The notes: generated by a model not told the origin, from the letters alone. 64,000 nucleotides of DNA from Magnolia sinica (GCF_029962835.1 NC_080577.1:2480001-2544000), one strand, 5' to 3'; counted from the stretch's first letter, positions 24,168 through 35,610 are shown. Made by a program: numbers and translations.

Positions 24168-24298
24168 TTCTTTTTTTTTATACACGCACACACACTCACA
24201 CACTCACGCTAGTGGAATTGCACCACTTATGATACTCGAACCCTTGACTGGGTGTTGAAACTCCTGAGAGTTTACCAACCGAGCAAGAATGAGGATCC
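24168..24298 (-). mobile_element. tRNA-derived SINE with target duplication
   Basis: Read on the - strand it has an A-box-like TTGCTCGGTTGG and a B-box-like GGGTTCGAGTATC. A GT-rich stretch and an A-rich tail follow. A 16-bp target duplication AAGTGA(G/C)TTTGGGCTT flanks it (24152-24167 and 24299-24314). Confidence 0.85.
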
Positions 24299-24841
24299 AA
24301 GTGACTTTGGGCTTGATTAGAAAGATCCATAGCATCTCTTATACAGGATATGATAGGTGGGGCCAGTTTTTTTTTTTTTTCTCTTGCCAGCATGTCTGCT
24401 TCTTGTTTCCTCTGTTATCAATCAAATGCACATAATTTTTATTTTTATTTTATTTATTTTATTTATTTATTTTTTTTTTAAAGTATAGCCAGTGGACCGA
24501 ACCGTTACGGCCCCGGACATAAAACGTGGGCCGTATCCAATACGTACCCTACTTGGCCTGATGGATTGCATGGCATGTTCTCGTGGGGCCCATATATCAG
24601 TGATCCGAAGCGTTGATTTTTTATGGGACTTTACTCACATGGCCCATGTTCCAAAAATTCCTAGATTAATTGAAAGATACCTAGGTGTATTTATTGGTTG
24701 AATTGCTGCCTACTAGAAGGTTTAAGGATTTCACACCGGGGAGATTTTGATGAATGGACCACTGACAATGGAGAACAGGATATCAACGGTTTGATTCATT
24801 GGAAAATGGTTCCCGCACTTCTGGAAATGGTAAATCGGAAT

Positions 24842-24905
24842 GACCACGGTGTATTAACTGCTCCCTTTGTCCTGACCACGGTGTATTAACAGCTCCCTTT
24901 GTCCT
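24842..24905. repeat. tandem duplication of 32 bp
   Basis: GACCACGGTGTATTAAC(T/A)GC and the following bases to TTTGTCCT occur twice head to tail with one difference. This is a very recent local duplication. Confidence 0.92.
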
Positions 24906-25251
24906 GAGTGCCAAGATGCTCTCACAAAAATACGAGAGTGGTTGAACGGTGACAAACTCACAGGTTGAGGACTTGTGAGGAATCTCGAAGCGGATATTCT
25001 GCAGCTGCAACCGTCGTGGGTGTGAATTGCGGGCATCTCGCTCGTGGAGGGACCACCTTGAGGTTCAAAAACAACTTGAATGAATGGATCGGATTGAATT
25101 TTGGGATGTTTCATTTTTACGATGGTAACACACTGATGGACCGGTTGATGCCATAAAAATACCACGGAGGGCTCCACAAGGCATGTAGGTGTACGAAATT
25201 CTCCTCCACATGCAGCAGTTGTAGAGGAATAGGCGACTTTTAGAAAGAAAA

Positions 25252-25384
25252 GAGAAAATGACCACTGTAGATAAAACCTTTTACCCAGCGGTTTTTATGA
25301 AGGAATACAAACTTAAGTTACCAACTTAGACTAGCACGTGCGGACAGTAAGTTTGAGGACGAAACTGCCCCTCCTTTTTACTGC
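25252..25384. repeat. left arm of a 133-bp inverted repeat pair
   Basis: From GAGAAAATGACCACTGTAG to CTCCTTTTTACTGC, it is the reverse complement of 33822-33953 at about 92% identity by eye. The outer edge GAGAAAATGACC would suit a Mutator-like terminal repeat. Confidence 0.8.
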
Positions 25385-25564
25385 CGTTGCTTTTCCTCTC
25401 CCTCCCCTTCCCTCGCTCCATTTTCGAAAAAAGGAGGACGAAAACTACTGCACTACATCTGCTGCTTGGATCGCACCACGCTCTAGCTGGATCCCACCGT
25501 CTCTATTCAGCAGCGTTATCTCGTTTTGCTGAAAATGGTCCCTCCACGGAAGAAAGTACGCACT

Positions 25565-25860
25565 ACAGGTATTATGGAGTACATTTACCTAAACGGTGTA
25601 AATTTTTTGTGGGCCATTGAACTGCTGGATGAAGCTCGAATCTTAGTTTTCGGTACATCCATGCAAAAATCATCATATGAATATGATGGATTACAAGTAA
25701 AACATCATTGTGGGGGCATAACAAGGTTTCTACGGTGGAACCACTGTTTCCTGTGCTGTGATTCACTTGATATTTCGATATGCCACCATTTTGGGCTAAA
25801 ACCCTTACTTTAGATGGAAAAACGGATGAACGTCGTGGATAGTCCACATACATTCAAGGC
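25565..25860. mobile_element. foldback MITE copy, diverged
   Basis: It has GTTTCCTGTGCTGTGATTCAC in the right arm and GGATGAACGTCGTGGATAG at the right edge. Its left arm is mostly lost. Confidence 0.5.
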
Positions 25861-25875
25861 AGGCCCAACTCAGTT

Positions 25876-26073
25876 TTTGTAATTTTTTTAAAAAAAAATT
25901 ATTATTAATTTTTTTTAATTTTTTATTTTATTGGGTTAGCTTGTTAGTACACACCCATGTCAGTACACACACTCCATGTTAGCCACCCCTGCTAGGGATC
26001 AATACCAAGACTTCAAGTGTTTGACATGAGGTATCTCCACTCAGTCTGCCAATTGAGCTATGGACCTGGGTGT
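25876..26073 (-). mobile_element. tRNA-derived SINE with 13-bp target duplication
   Basis: On the - strand it starts CCCAGGTCCATAGCTCAATTGG-like (A box TAGCTCAATTGG). It has a diverged B box GGTATTGATCC and ends in an A/T-rich tail. GCCCAACTCAGTT flanks both sides exactly (25863-25875 and 26074-26086). It is full length and apparently recent. Confidence 0.88.
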
Positions 26074-26535
26074 GCCCAACTCAGTTAACTCAGCACTATA
26101 AGTGCGTACTGAGCAAACTATAAATCCAAATTGTGAGAGGTTTTGGTCCATTTGACCTACTTCTCGGGTCACGATTGGTGAAATTCCCTGAGCAATTCAT
26201 AAATTTGACGGAGATATCATAAAAATATGATGGGGAACTTCCACGGATTCATGTAATGTAACGGAAAATTTTATGAACCGCTCGGTCAATTTCATTAATT
26301 GCTCGATCAAATTCACCGAAGAGAATTTCATGTAAATCTCGATCAATTTCATTAACTGCTTGGTCAAATTCACTAAAGAGCAAATTGTTAGGCTAGGTCA
26401 ATTACATTTAAAGTTCATTCCAATTCATGTTAGCCTCACCCAATTTCAAGCTTGCCTCGCTCAAATTCATGTTTCCCTTGCTCAATTTCTCAGTTGTCTC
26501 GTTGAATTTTTACGTTGCCTTGCTCAATTCCAAGT

Positions 26536-26700
26536 TTCCTGAGTATATTGATCTCCTTCATGAGATTTCTTACGCCATGCCAGACCCAACAACTCAGGAT
26601 AATCTCATTTGGCTCAGCGACAAGTTCAGCGCATTCTCAGTCCGTTCCTTCTATTCTCTCCTCCCTTCCTCTGGTCCTCCCTTTTTCAGTAGATGAGATT
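26536..26700 (+). mobile_element. LINE fragment (zf-RVT end) inside the minisatellite
   Basis: One frame reads PDPTTQDNLIWLSDKFSAFS followed by VRSFYSLL. This is the W...G.FSVKSFY segment found at the 3' end of plant LINE ORF2. Confidence 0.65.
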
Positions 26701-26960
26701 AGGATGAAAGGTATTATCTCAACACTTCTTTTCTCTGTCTTGCTCTTAAAAATCGTTGAATCCTAAGCCCTCAAAGAAGAGAGATCTCTCCTGATAAAAA
26801 ATGAGACGGATCTCTCTTCTATATTATATCTATGAGAAAAGATATAAAGATCTTCTCTGTTTTATCTATTCCTCTATCTATGAGAGGATAGATAGTCTCT
26901 CAAAATAAAGTCGTTCTCATCTTTGTTGATGATTTAACTAGCACTCAATCTATTGGTTGC
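26700..26960. other. GATCTCT-rich spacer in the minisatellite
   Basis: Short inverted and direct motifs (GAGAGATCTCTC, CTATGAGAGGATAG, GATATAAAGATCTTC) suggest hairpins. It may be part of the same insertion as the LINE fragment. No gene is seen. Confidence 0.4.
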
Positions 26961-29904
26961 CTTGCTAAATTTATACGTTGCATCGCTGAATTTATAGGTT
27001 CCTTCGCTCAATTTCTAGCTTCCCTCGCTCAATTCTTAGGTTGCCTCGCTGAATTTTCACGTTCCCTCGCTCAATTTCTAGGTTGCCTCGCTCAATTTTT
27101 AGGTTGCCTCGCTCAATTTCTAGCTTCCCTCGCTCAATTCCTAGGTTGCCTCGTTCAATTTATAGGTTCCCTCTCTCAATTTCTAGCCTCCGTCGCTTAA
27201 TTTCTAGCTTCTTCTAGCTTCCCTAACTCAATTCCTAGGTTTCCTCGCTAAATTTTCTTGTTGCCTCGCTCAATTCCTAGGTTGCCTCACTCAATTTCTA
27301 GCCTCCCTTTCTCAATTTCTAGCCTCCTTCGCTTAATTTCTAGCTTCCTCTAGCTGCCCTAGCTCAATTCTTAGGTTTTCTCGCTGAATTTTCACGTTGC
27401 GTAGCTCAATTCCTAAGTTGCCTCGCTCAATTTATAGGTTGCCTCGCTGAATTTCTAGGTTCCCTCGCTCAAATTCTAGCTTCCCTCGCTCAATTTCTAA
27501 TTTTCCTCACTGAATTCCTAGGTTGCCTCGATCAAATCCTAGGTTTCCTCACTGAATTTCTAGGTTTCGTCGCTGAATTTCTAGGTTTCTTCGCTCAATT
27601 CTTAGGTTACCTCGCTCCAATTTTTACGTTGCCTCGCTCAATTCCTAGGTTGCCTCGCTTAATTTCTAGGTTCCCTCGCTTAATTTGTAGCTTTCCTCGT
27701 CAATTCCTAGGTTCCCTCGGTTGCCTTGCTCAAATCCTACGTTGCCTCGTTGAATTCCTACACTGTCTTGCTCAATTCCTAGGATTCCTCGTTGAATTTC
27801 TACGCTGCCTCGCTCAATTCCTAGTTTCCCTCACTCAATCCCTATGTTGCCTCGCTCAATTTCTAGGTTGTCTCGCTCAAATCCTAGGTTCCCTCGCTCA
27901 ATTTCTAGCTTCCCTCGCTCAATTCCTAGGATTCCTAGCTGAATTTCTACATTGCCTCACTCAATTTGTAGGTTCCCTCGCTCAATCCCTATGTTGCCTC
28001 GCTCAATTCCTAGGTTACCTCGTTGAAATCCTAGGTTGCCTCGCTCAATTTCTAGGTTCCCTCGCTCATTTTTGCTTTCCTCGCTTAAATCCTAGATTGT
28101 CTTGTTGAATTTCTAGGTTCCCTCACTAAATTTCTACGTTGTCTCACTCAATTCCTAGGTTCCTTCGCTAAATTCCTAGGTTGCCTCGCTCAATTTCTAG
28201 TTTTCCTCGCTCGATTTCTAGCTTTCCTTGCTCAAATCCTAGGTTGACTCGCTCAATTCCTACGTTGCTTCACTCAATTTTTAGGTTCCTCGCTCAATTC
28301 CTAGGTTACCTCATTTGAATTCCTACGTTGATTCGCTCAATTCCTATGTTGCCTCGCTCAATTACTATGTTCCTTTACTTAATTTCTACCTTCCCTCACT
28401 CAATTCCTAGCTTCCTCGCTCAATCGATAGCAGTTGCCTCGCTCATTTTTAGCTTCCTCGCTCAATTTCTAACTTCCTTCGTTCAATTCCTAGGTTACCT
28501 CATTTGAATTCCTCCGTTGCCTCGCTCGATTCCTACCTTGCCTCGCTAATTTCTAGGTTCCTCGCTCAATTTCTACATTCCTTCACTCAATTCCTAGGTT
28601 ACCTCGCCAATTCCTACATTGCCTTGCTAAATTCCTACGTTGTCTTGCTCGATTTCTACCTTTCCTCGCTCAATTTCTACCTTCCTCGCTCAAACGCTAG
28701 GTTGCCTCGCTTAATTTCTAGCTTCCCTCGCTCAATTTTTACCTTCCTTCGTTGAATTCTTAGGTTACCTCGTTGAATTCCTACATTCCCTCGCTCAATT
28801 TCTAGCTTCCCTCGCTCAATTTCTACCTTCCTTCGCTGAATTCCTACGTTGCCTCGCTCAATTCCTAGGTTACCTCGCTGAATTCCTACGTTGCCTCGCT
28901 CAATTTTCTAAGTTGTCTCGCTCAATTCGTAGGTTCCTTCTACCTTCCCTCGCTCAATTCCTAGGTTACCTCGCTGAATTCCTACGTTGCCTCGCTCAAT
29001 TTCTAGGTTCCCTCGCCCAAATCCCAGTTTGCCTCGCTGAATTTCTAGCTTCCCTCGCTTAATTTCTACCTTCCCTCATTGAAATCTTACATTGCCTCGC
29101 TCAATTACTATGTTGCCTCGCTCAATTTCTAGGATCCTTCTACCTTCTCTCGCTTAATTCCTAAGTTCCCTCGCTCAATTTCTAACTTCCCTCGCTCAAT
29201 TCCTACGTTGCCTCGCTCAAGTCATAGGTTGCCTCGCTAAATTTCTAGGTACCCTCGCTCAATTCATATTTGTAATAAAATTCATCGACATACTATGCAG
29301 CGGTTGCACCTTAGAGGGAACAGATATGTAAAAATTCACTATACATTAGAGGAAGTCGATAGCGTATGATTGTTTGTCTGTAACCTGTAAATGATACTTG
29401 TTGTAGGCATGAGATATATAGTGTTGTATGTACCCCACACAATTTGTATTTCAGAAAATTTACAATGAATTAAATTTCATAACATGTAAATGTTTCCGTC
29501 ACTCAACTTTCATGCTTGTTTTGTTTAACTTCTAGTTTGCCCCGCCTAATTTCAAGTTTTCCTATCTCACCTTATACTTACCCTCGCTCAATTCCTATGT
29601 TGTCTTGCTCAATTTCTACGTTGCCTCGCTCAATTTGTAGGTTGCCTCGCTCAATTGCTAGGTTCCCTCACTCAATTTCTAGCTTCCCTCGCTCAATTCC
29701 TACGTTGCCTCGCTCAATTCATAGGTTGCCTCGCTGAATTTGTACGTTGCCTCGCTCAATTGCTAGGTTCCCTCACTCAATTTTTAGCTTCCCTCGCTCA
29801 ATTCCTACGTTGCCTTGCTCAATTCATAAGTTGCCTCGCTGAATTTCTAGGTTGACTCGCTCAATTTATAGGTTGCTTCGCTCGTTTTCTACGTTGGCTC
29901 TAGG

Positions 29905-31510
29905 AACGGTGACTATTAATTGCAAATCGAAATCTTGCGATAAATCCCCACATCCGTTTGAGTTTAAATATTGGATAGTCCCTTATCTGACCATGGGGTA
30001 CCCATTTCATAACTCAGATGGGCCAGGGGCCATCAGGGCAGCCCGATTTACCATATATGGGCCCAAAGGGCCATCTCAGCTAATAAGTGGCACCTAGGGC
30101 CAACTGAACTAAGCTGCAGGGTATATATAAACCTTTAAACCCTCTCTCCCTAACTCCCACAGCAAATTTACAGCAGCTGAGAGAGAGAAAATAGAGAAGG
30201 ATGGGTTTGAAAGAGAGAGAGGATTGGGGAAAGGGTGTGAGTGCTTGGGGAGTAGGAAATTGGAATTCCCACACTCCTACATCCGTCATTCGCTGGAGAC
30301 TGCGGCCCTACCGCCATAAATGCGAATTGTGGCTTATAAAAGGTAACAAATTTGAGCTCTCTTCCATTTTTCTTAGCTATGGCCGCATGCATGTGTCCTG
30401 ACATGCGATTCCTTAGGCACAGGGCCCTTGCAAAAAGAACCCTAGGACAAAGAGGTGAGATCCGACCCTTGACCCAAACCCTAGGCTAGTCGGGTTTTCT
30501 CTTTCCAAATATCCTTATAAACTCCACATGTTAGATAGGTTCAGACGACCCAAAAACCAAACCATATGTTAATCGGGTTTTCTCTTTCATAATTCCTTTA
30601 TAAATGCTATACATATGTTAAATTTGATGATTATATAAATGCGCAAACCCACCGATGTGTTTTATGTTCGACGAAATCCCTGTGTGGGCCCGACAATAAC
30701 ATTATGCTAGTATCGCAGCGGTTGTCAAGCCACGGAGACACATAATTTTCAAAAATTTCATGGGAATCTCAACTAACCACCTGAATTAAGGAGCGGCCTG
30801 ATCCGAGCTGGCCACAATTGGCTTGTTCGATCCACTTTAGTTGAACTTGATTGACTTGTTTGACTCCATTTCCAGATAAGAAAAAGAGGAGTACCAGGTG
30901 GCATAAGAAGCCTGGAATAAGAAAAGAATCCTTGGTAAGTCTTAATCCATACTCATTTGTTTGACCTCACTCACATCATGCATAAGCCACCAATAAAATG
31001 AGAACTTAAATCTTCTAGTTCTGACACAGTTGCATCTCGAAGAGGCACACATGTGAAAGCAAAAAATCAACATGCTAATTTGTAGCAGTGTAAATAATAT
31101 AAAAAAGAATTGATTTTCTTGAGGTTTTAGGCAAGTGAAACACAAAACTCATACTACTAACCCATTCACTAGGGCTACTTACAGGATTTCTTAACTCAAC
31201 GATGACATTCAACAACCCTTGCTCCTAAATCCCAGGATCAAGCTATCCTTTTCTTATCAGTTGTAGCAGCCACAAGCCACTTCAAGCATAATTCCTCGTA
31301 AATCATTCAAAACGTCAAAACTCCCAACATTTATGCTTATTAATAGCCCTTGACCTTGAGTCAAAAATTGAAATACGAAAAGATTTCACATACACCAAAG
31401 TTGGTTTTTGCCTTATTTTAAAAACTTGTTTCTCCAGTTTCAATTATTATAGGAATAAAAAACGATCTCAAATGTTTGGGGTGTGAATGCCATTTGCTGG
31501 AGTCGACCAG
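29905..31510. mobile_element. 1.6-kb insertion of unknown type splitting the minisatellite
   Basis: Minisatellite units stop on the left at TACGTTGGCTC and resume on the right at TTTCCTCGCTC. The insert is therefore foreign to the array. Its first 250 bp looks like a plant promoter (TATATATAAACC at about 30122) followed by a GA-rich leader. A repeated TCGGGTTTTCTCTTTC motif lies at about 30490 and 30580. It could be a retroelement fragment or a gene relic. No protein family is recognised. Confidence 0.45.
30120..30135 (+). promoter_or_regulatory. TATA-box-like site
   Basis: GGGTATATATAAACC is followed about 80 bp later by an ATG within a GAGAGAGA context (ORF 30201-30401, no known family). 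A strong TATA sequence, but no gene is attached with confidence. Confidence 0.35.
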
Positions 31511-32834
31511 GTTTCCTCGCTCATTTCTAGGTTGCCTCGCTTAATTTGTATGTTGCCTCGCTCGATTTCTAGCTTCCCTCATTGAATTCCTAGGTTTCCT
31601 CGCTCAATTCCTATGTTCTCTTGCTCTATTTCTAGGTTGCCTCGCTCAATTCCTAGCTTGCCTCGCTCAATTCGTGGTTCCCTCGCTCATTTCATGCTTG
31701 CCCCGCTCGATTCTTAGGTTGCCTTGCTCGATTTCTGCTTATCTCGCTCGATTTCTAACTTCCTCGCTCGATTCGTAGGTTGCCTCGCTCGATTTCAGGT
31801 TGCCTCGCCGAATTTCTAGCTTCCTTGCTCAAATCCTATGTTCCTTGCTCATTTTCTAGGTTTCCTCGTGAATTTCTAGCTTCCTCGCTCGATTCGTAGG
31901 TTGCCTTGCTCAATTTCTAGCTTCCTTCGCTCAATTCGTAGGTTGCCTCGCTTAATTTTTAGGTTGCCGTCAATTTCTAGCTTCCTCGCTCAAATCCTAT
32001 GTTCCTCGCTCAATTCGTAGGTTGCCTCGCTCGATTTCTAACTTTCCTCGCTTAATTCGTAGGTTGTCTCGCTCAATTTTTAGGTTACCTCGCTCAATTC
32101 CTAACTTCCTTCGCTCTATTCGTAGGTTGCCTCGCTCGATTTTTAGTTTGCCTCAATTTCTAGCTTTCCTTGCTCAAATCCTATGTTCCTCGCTCAATTC
32201 GTAGGTTGCCTCGCTCGATTTCTAGGTTTCCTTCGCTCGATTCGTAGGTTGCCTCACTCGATTTTTAGGTTGCCTCATTGAATTTCTAGCTTCCCTCACT
32301 CACGGTCAATTCGCTTCACTTCACGGTCATTTTCATGCATTTAAGGGTCAATCCTGGCGATTCCGTTTTGCTTCACGGTCATTTCCATGCATTTCATGGT
32401 CAATTTTCTTCACTTCACGGTCATTTCCATGCATTTCACAGTCAATCCTGGCGATTCTGTTTTAATTCACGGTCATTTCCATGCATTTCACGGTCAATTC
32501 CCTTCACTTCACGGTCATTTCCATGCATTTCACGGGCAATCCCGGCGATTCCGTTTCATTTCACGGTCATTTCCATGCATTTCACGGTCATTTCCTTTCA
32601 CTTCATGGTCATTTCCTTTCACTTCATGGTCATTTCCATGCATTTCACGGTCAATCCTAGCGATTCCATTTCATTTCACGGTCATTTCCATGCATTTCAT
32701 GGTCATTTCCCTTCATTTCACGGTCATTTCCATACATTTCATGGTCATTTACATGCATTTCATGGTCATGTTCCTTCATTTCACGGTCATTTCCATGCAG
32801 TTCCTGGCAATTCCCGAGACTTCAACCCAAGCCC

Positions 32835-32975
32835 AACCCAAGTTTTATTGAGTTGTTGTTTGTATGACCCAACCCCAAGACCAAACTCGATACATCTTGA
32901 CCAAGCCCAACCCAATGTCGGGTCGGTCACAGGTTGGTCGGGTTGAGCCTGCCCAACCTTCAGCCCTAAAATTAT
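32835..32975. other. CCCAACC-rich tract, possible hAT-type element end
   Basis: Repeated GACCCAACCC/GGTCGGGTTG motifs end at CTTCAGCCCTA, whose reverse complement (TAGGGCTGAAG) looks like a hAT terminus. The other end is not found. Confidence 0.3.
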
Positions 32976-33167
32976 ATATGGTACGTCAAGTAACTAATTT
33001 TGGTTTAGAAAATATTCTTATTATATGAATAAAGAAAGAAATGAAAAAAAAAAAAGAGATTTTTTTTCTATGCTTATATTTACATATTTATATAAATATG
33101 TGTTAGAAAAAAAATGTAGGTAGAATAAAATTCTCCATGTATTAAAAAAAAAAAAAAAAAGGTGCGT

Positions 33168-33448
33168 TGGGATACGGCTATAGCTATGGTTATAATCCGT
33201 AGCCATAGATCGGGGGTGGAATCGCGAGGTTCACGATTAATCGCCGATAGGGACAGCAACTTGCGGTGGCTATAGCTACGGTTATAATCCGTAGCCATAG
33301 ATCGAGGGTGGAATCGCAAGGTTCACGATTAATCGCCGATAGGGACAGCAACTTGCAGTAGAATCATGGAATCCACGATTGATCGCCGATTTACTGCTAT
33401 AGCTACGGATTATAACCGTAGTTATATCCGTATCCCTGTCCACACGCC
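33168..33448. mobile_element. small foldback element with an internal 92-bp tandem duplication
   Basis: The left end GGGATACGGCTATAGCTATG and the right end CGTAGTTATATCCGTATCCC are inverted repeats of about 30 bp. Inside, a 92-bp unit from CTATAGCTA(T/C)GGTTATAA to GGACAGCAACTTGC occurs twice (33178-33269 and 33270-33361) with few differences. This family is distinct from the large foldback MITE. Confidence 0.7.
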
Positions 33449-33459
33449 ATTACCATTCT

Positions 33460-33760
33460 ACTTGAACGTCTACCGTTGAAACCCTTTTAGGGGCCACACA
33501 AGTTTTGGATCATTACGAAAATTGTTTTGCCTCTTCATCCAGGTCTTTGTGGCCTTATGAATAGATTGGATGGAAAATAAATGTTATGGTGGGCCCTACA
33601 AAAGTTTTAACGATGAAAATCAATTTTCCGCTGCTCTGTGTGGTGTGGCCCAGTTGATCTTTGGATTTGACTTTTTTTTTTGGATAATGCTCCGAAATGA
33701 TCTCAAAATATGGATGAACGTTGTGGATATAATAAATACATAACTGTGGGGCCATGTTAC
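33460..33760. mobile_element. foldback MITE copy
   Basis: It has CTACCGTTGAAACCCTTTT, TTTTGGATCATTACG, a right arm with GTGTGGTGTGGCCC, and ATGGATGAACGTTGTGGAT at the right edge. Confidence 0.65.
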
Positions 33761-33821
33761 TTTGATCTCTTTTAAGCGTTTAATACATCTGTCAGTTGGA
33801 GGTGTGTCAGCGCTCGTCTTC

Positions 33822-33953
33822 GCAGTGAAAAGGAGGGGTAGTTTCGTCCTCAAAGTCGCTGCCCACACGTGCTAGTCTAAGTTGGTAACTTAAGTTTGTA
33901 TTCCTTCATAAAACCGCTGGGTAAAAGGTTTTGCCTACAGTGGTCATTTTCTC
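33822..33953. repeat. right arm of the 133-bp inverted repeat pair
   Basis: This is the reverse complement of 25252-25384. The outer edge is CAGTGGTCATTTTCTC. Nine-base flanks on the two outer sides do not match well, so a target duplication is not shown. Confidence 0.8.
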
Positions 33954-34309
33954 AAATAAAGTTAAAATATTTTAGAGGACCATGCAAAGCATCTTCCGTA
34001 TTTTCCGTTTGGAAAGTGGGGCCCATGCTTTAGCTGACCAGACCGTTGATCTGATGGGCCCATAGAAAACCCTGGCACAAGATCTCACTAATCTTTGACA
34101 TTTTTCTAAGAATCAAGGATATTCCTATAGCTGAATTCCTTTTCTTAACCGTTTATCTGCAGGAGATTTCATCACATGGCCATCCATAGTAGACCGGTTG
34201 GATGAATGGTTTAGATCACCAAGCAATCGGGCCCACTTGCACCAGACTACATACAAGGTGCTGACGGTGCCATGACTCTTCTCGGTCCCACAGGCGTCTG
34301 TTCCGTTTG

Positions 34310-34860
34310 ATTTTACAATGCACTGGTAAATACGGAGTAAAAGAGTAATAATTATTTCCGGTGCACCGGTAAATACTAGGTAAGAGAGTAATTATTATTT
34401 CCCGTGTATTTACAATATATCTGATTTGACTAGTAACTTTCTTACAAGGAATCCAAAAGCATTACAAAATATATGTGGGTCCATTGTGATGCATTTGGCT
34501 TATCCACACCGTTCATTTATCATGTCATTTGAATTTATAGTATGAGGAAAAAAATGAGTTATCCAAAACTCAATTGGACCATATCATACGAAATAGGGAA
34601 TCAAATACTTATTGTTAAAAACTTTGTAGGCCATTGTTTCTTTTGATGTGGGTCATTTGAGTATTGTATTACTTCATTTTTTGTCTCATGCTTCAAAATA
34701 TTGCAGTAAAATAAATGGACGGAACTGATAGATCATATACATTATTATATCATTCAAAAATTAAAATTACCTTTTTTAACCAGTTTCAATGGCACAAATG
34801 CCTACGAATTTTCAAACATGGTAAAATGTAATAATTACCTATTTTCAGGATAAACACACG
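34310..34860. mobile_element. degraded inverted-end element carrying a foldback MITE
   Basis: The core (about 34475-34760) is a foldback copy (TTATCCACACCGTTCATT, AAACTCAATTGGACCATATC). The outer parts (GTTTGATTTTAC at the left, GAATTTTCAAACATGG at the right) resemble the 44325-45025 element, which has the same nested layout. Confidence 0.45.
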
Positions 34861-35330
34861 GGCTTTCAAAAAAGAGAAACGTTCACGTGAAACAAGGTAC
34901 ATATGGAAACTTTAACAGACGACACTTTCTTTCCCACCAATGCATACCTTAGTTATCAAATCTGAGCCGTTCAAAAGGTGGGATGAATAATAAAGATTAC
35001 CTTGTTCGAAAATCAAGATGGTTCATTCTTCAAATAGACTACACAGTCGAGATCAATGAACAACTGATGGATTATTAGATGTGAGTTTATGCCCCATCCA
35101 ATCAGTGGATTATTTGTATTTTTCTTCAGCATGGTCTTCGTGATGTGGCCTACCATTTTCACGGGTCAGATGGTCCACCAAAGCGATGCATTAGCAGAAA
35201 TAAGAGATCATATTGATTATGGTTGCTGGGATGTTCCTCTCACAAGTGATACGGACAGCACGCTTACCAGAAAAGAAAGGATGCTTGCTAAAATATTGCT
35301 AAAATATAGCAATGGTTGGTGATTTAAGTG
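34860..35330. other. no gene recognised
   Basis: A 77-aa ORF at 35089-35322 has no known family. This is single-copy-looking flank outside the segmental duplication. Confidence 0.4.
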
Positions 35331-35610
35331 CATGGGAGGCTAACTGCAGGTAAACCTTCCCATGCAAGTAGTTGCATTTGGACCCTTGGCATCCACGTGT
35401 CCTATCTGAACCGTCCATTAGGTGCAACCCCCTTTCCATAGCCTGTCAGACAAAAATCATACGGATCAGATGATCCAAATCATCCAAATTCGTGGTAATT
35501 AGAAAAAGAACGGATAAGATCATTCACAGAAAGAAGTTCGATCAAGAATGACTAGGGTCATTTCATTGCTGGCTGTTTTTGCATGGGAGTGACAGATCAT
35601 GCGATCAAGT
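35331..35610. mobile_element. TIR MITE (TTGCATTTGGAC family), unit A copy
   Basis: The left terminal stretch CATGCAAGTAGTTGCATTTG and the AACCGTCCATTAGGT body match the copies at 38001 and 43200. The right terminal part is not recognisable in this copy. Confidence 0.6.

Larger units (their letters stand above)
26275..32815. repeat. 21-bp minisatellite superarray, interrupted
   Basis: The dominant 21-bp unit has the core CTCGCTCAATT followed by TCTAGGTTGC or a near variant. It fills about 26.96-29.28 kb, 29.52-29.90 kb and 31.51-32.30 kb. At the left edge (26.28-26.40 kb) units read CTCGGTCAATTTC and are decayed. At the right (32.30-32.82 kb) the core becomes CACGGTCAATT or CACGGTCATTTCC. I estimate about 200 units from the lengths. 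Insertions interrupt it at about 26.54-26.95, 29.29-29.51 and 29.91-31.51 kb. Because 21 is a multiple of three, long ORFs of seven-residue repeats (27629-28108, 32335-32946 and others) appear automatically, and I do not call them genes. Confidence 0.93.

Noticed and set aside
24168-24298. A functional tRNA gene on the - strand
   Set aside because: Box motifs are present, but there is no cloverleaf of normal length. A target duplication and A-rich tail show a SINE instead.
27629-28108. 159-residue ORF of LAQFLG-type repeats
   Set aside because: It follows the 21-bp minisatellite. Any stop-free frame of a 21-bp repeat stays open, and the same array gives other frames at 28504, 29516 and 29655.
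26275-32300. CRISPR-like array
   Set aside because: Units are contiguous 21-mers with no unique spacers, and the genome is a plant's.
32335-32946. 203-residue His/Phe-rich repeat ORF
   Set aside because: It is a product of the second 21-bp variant array. An overlapping 154-residue ORF exists in another frame.
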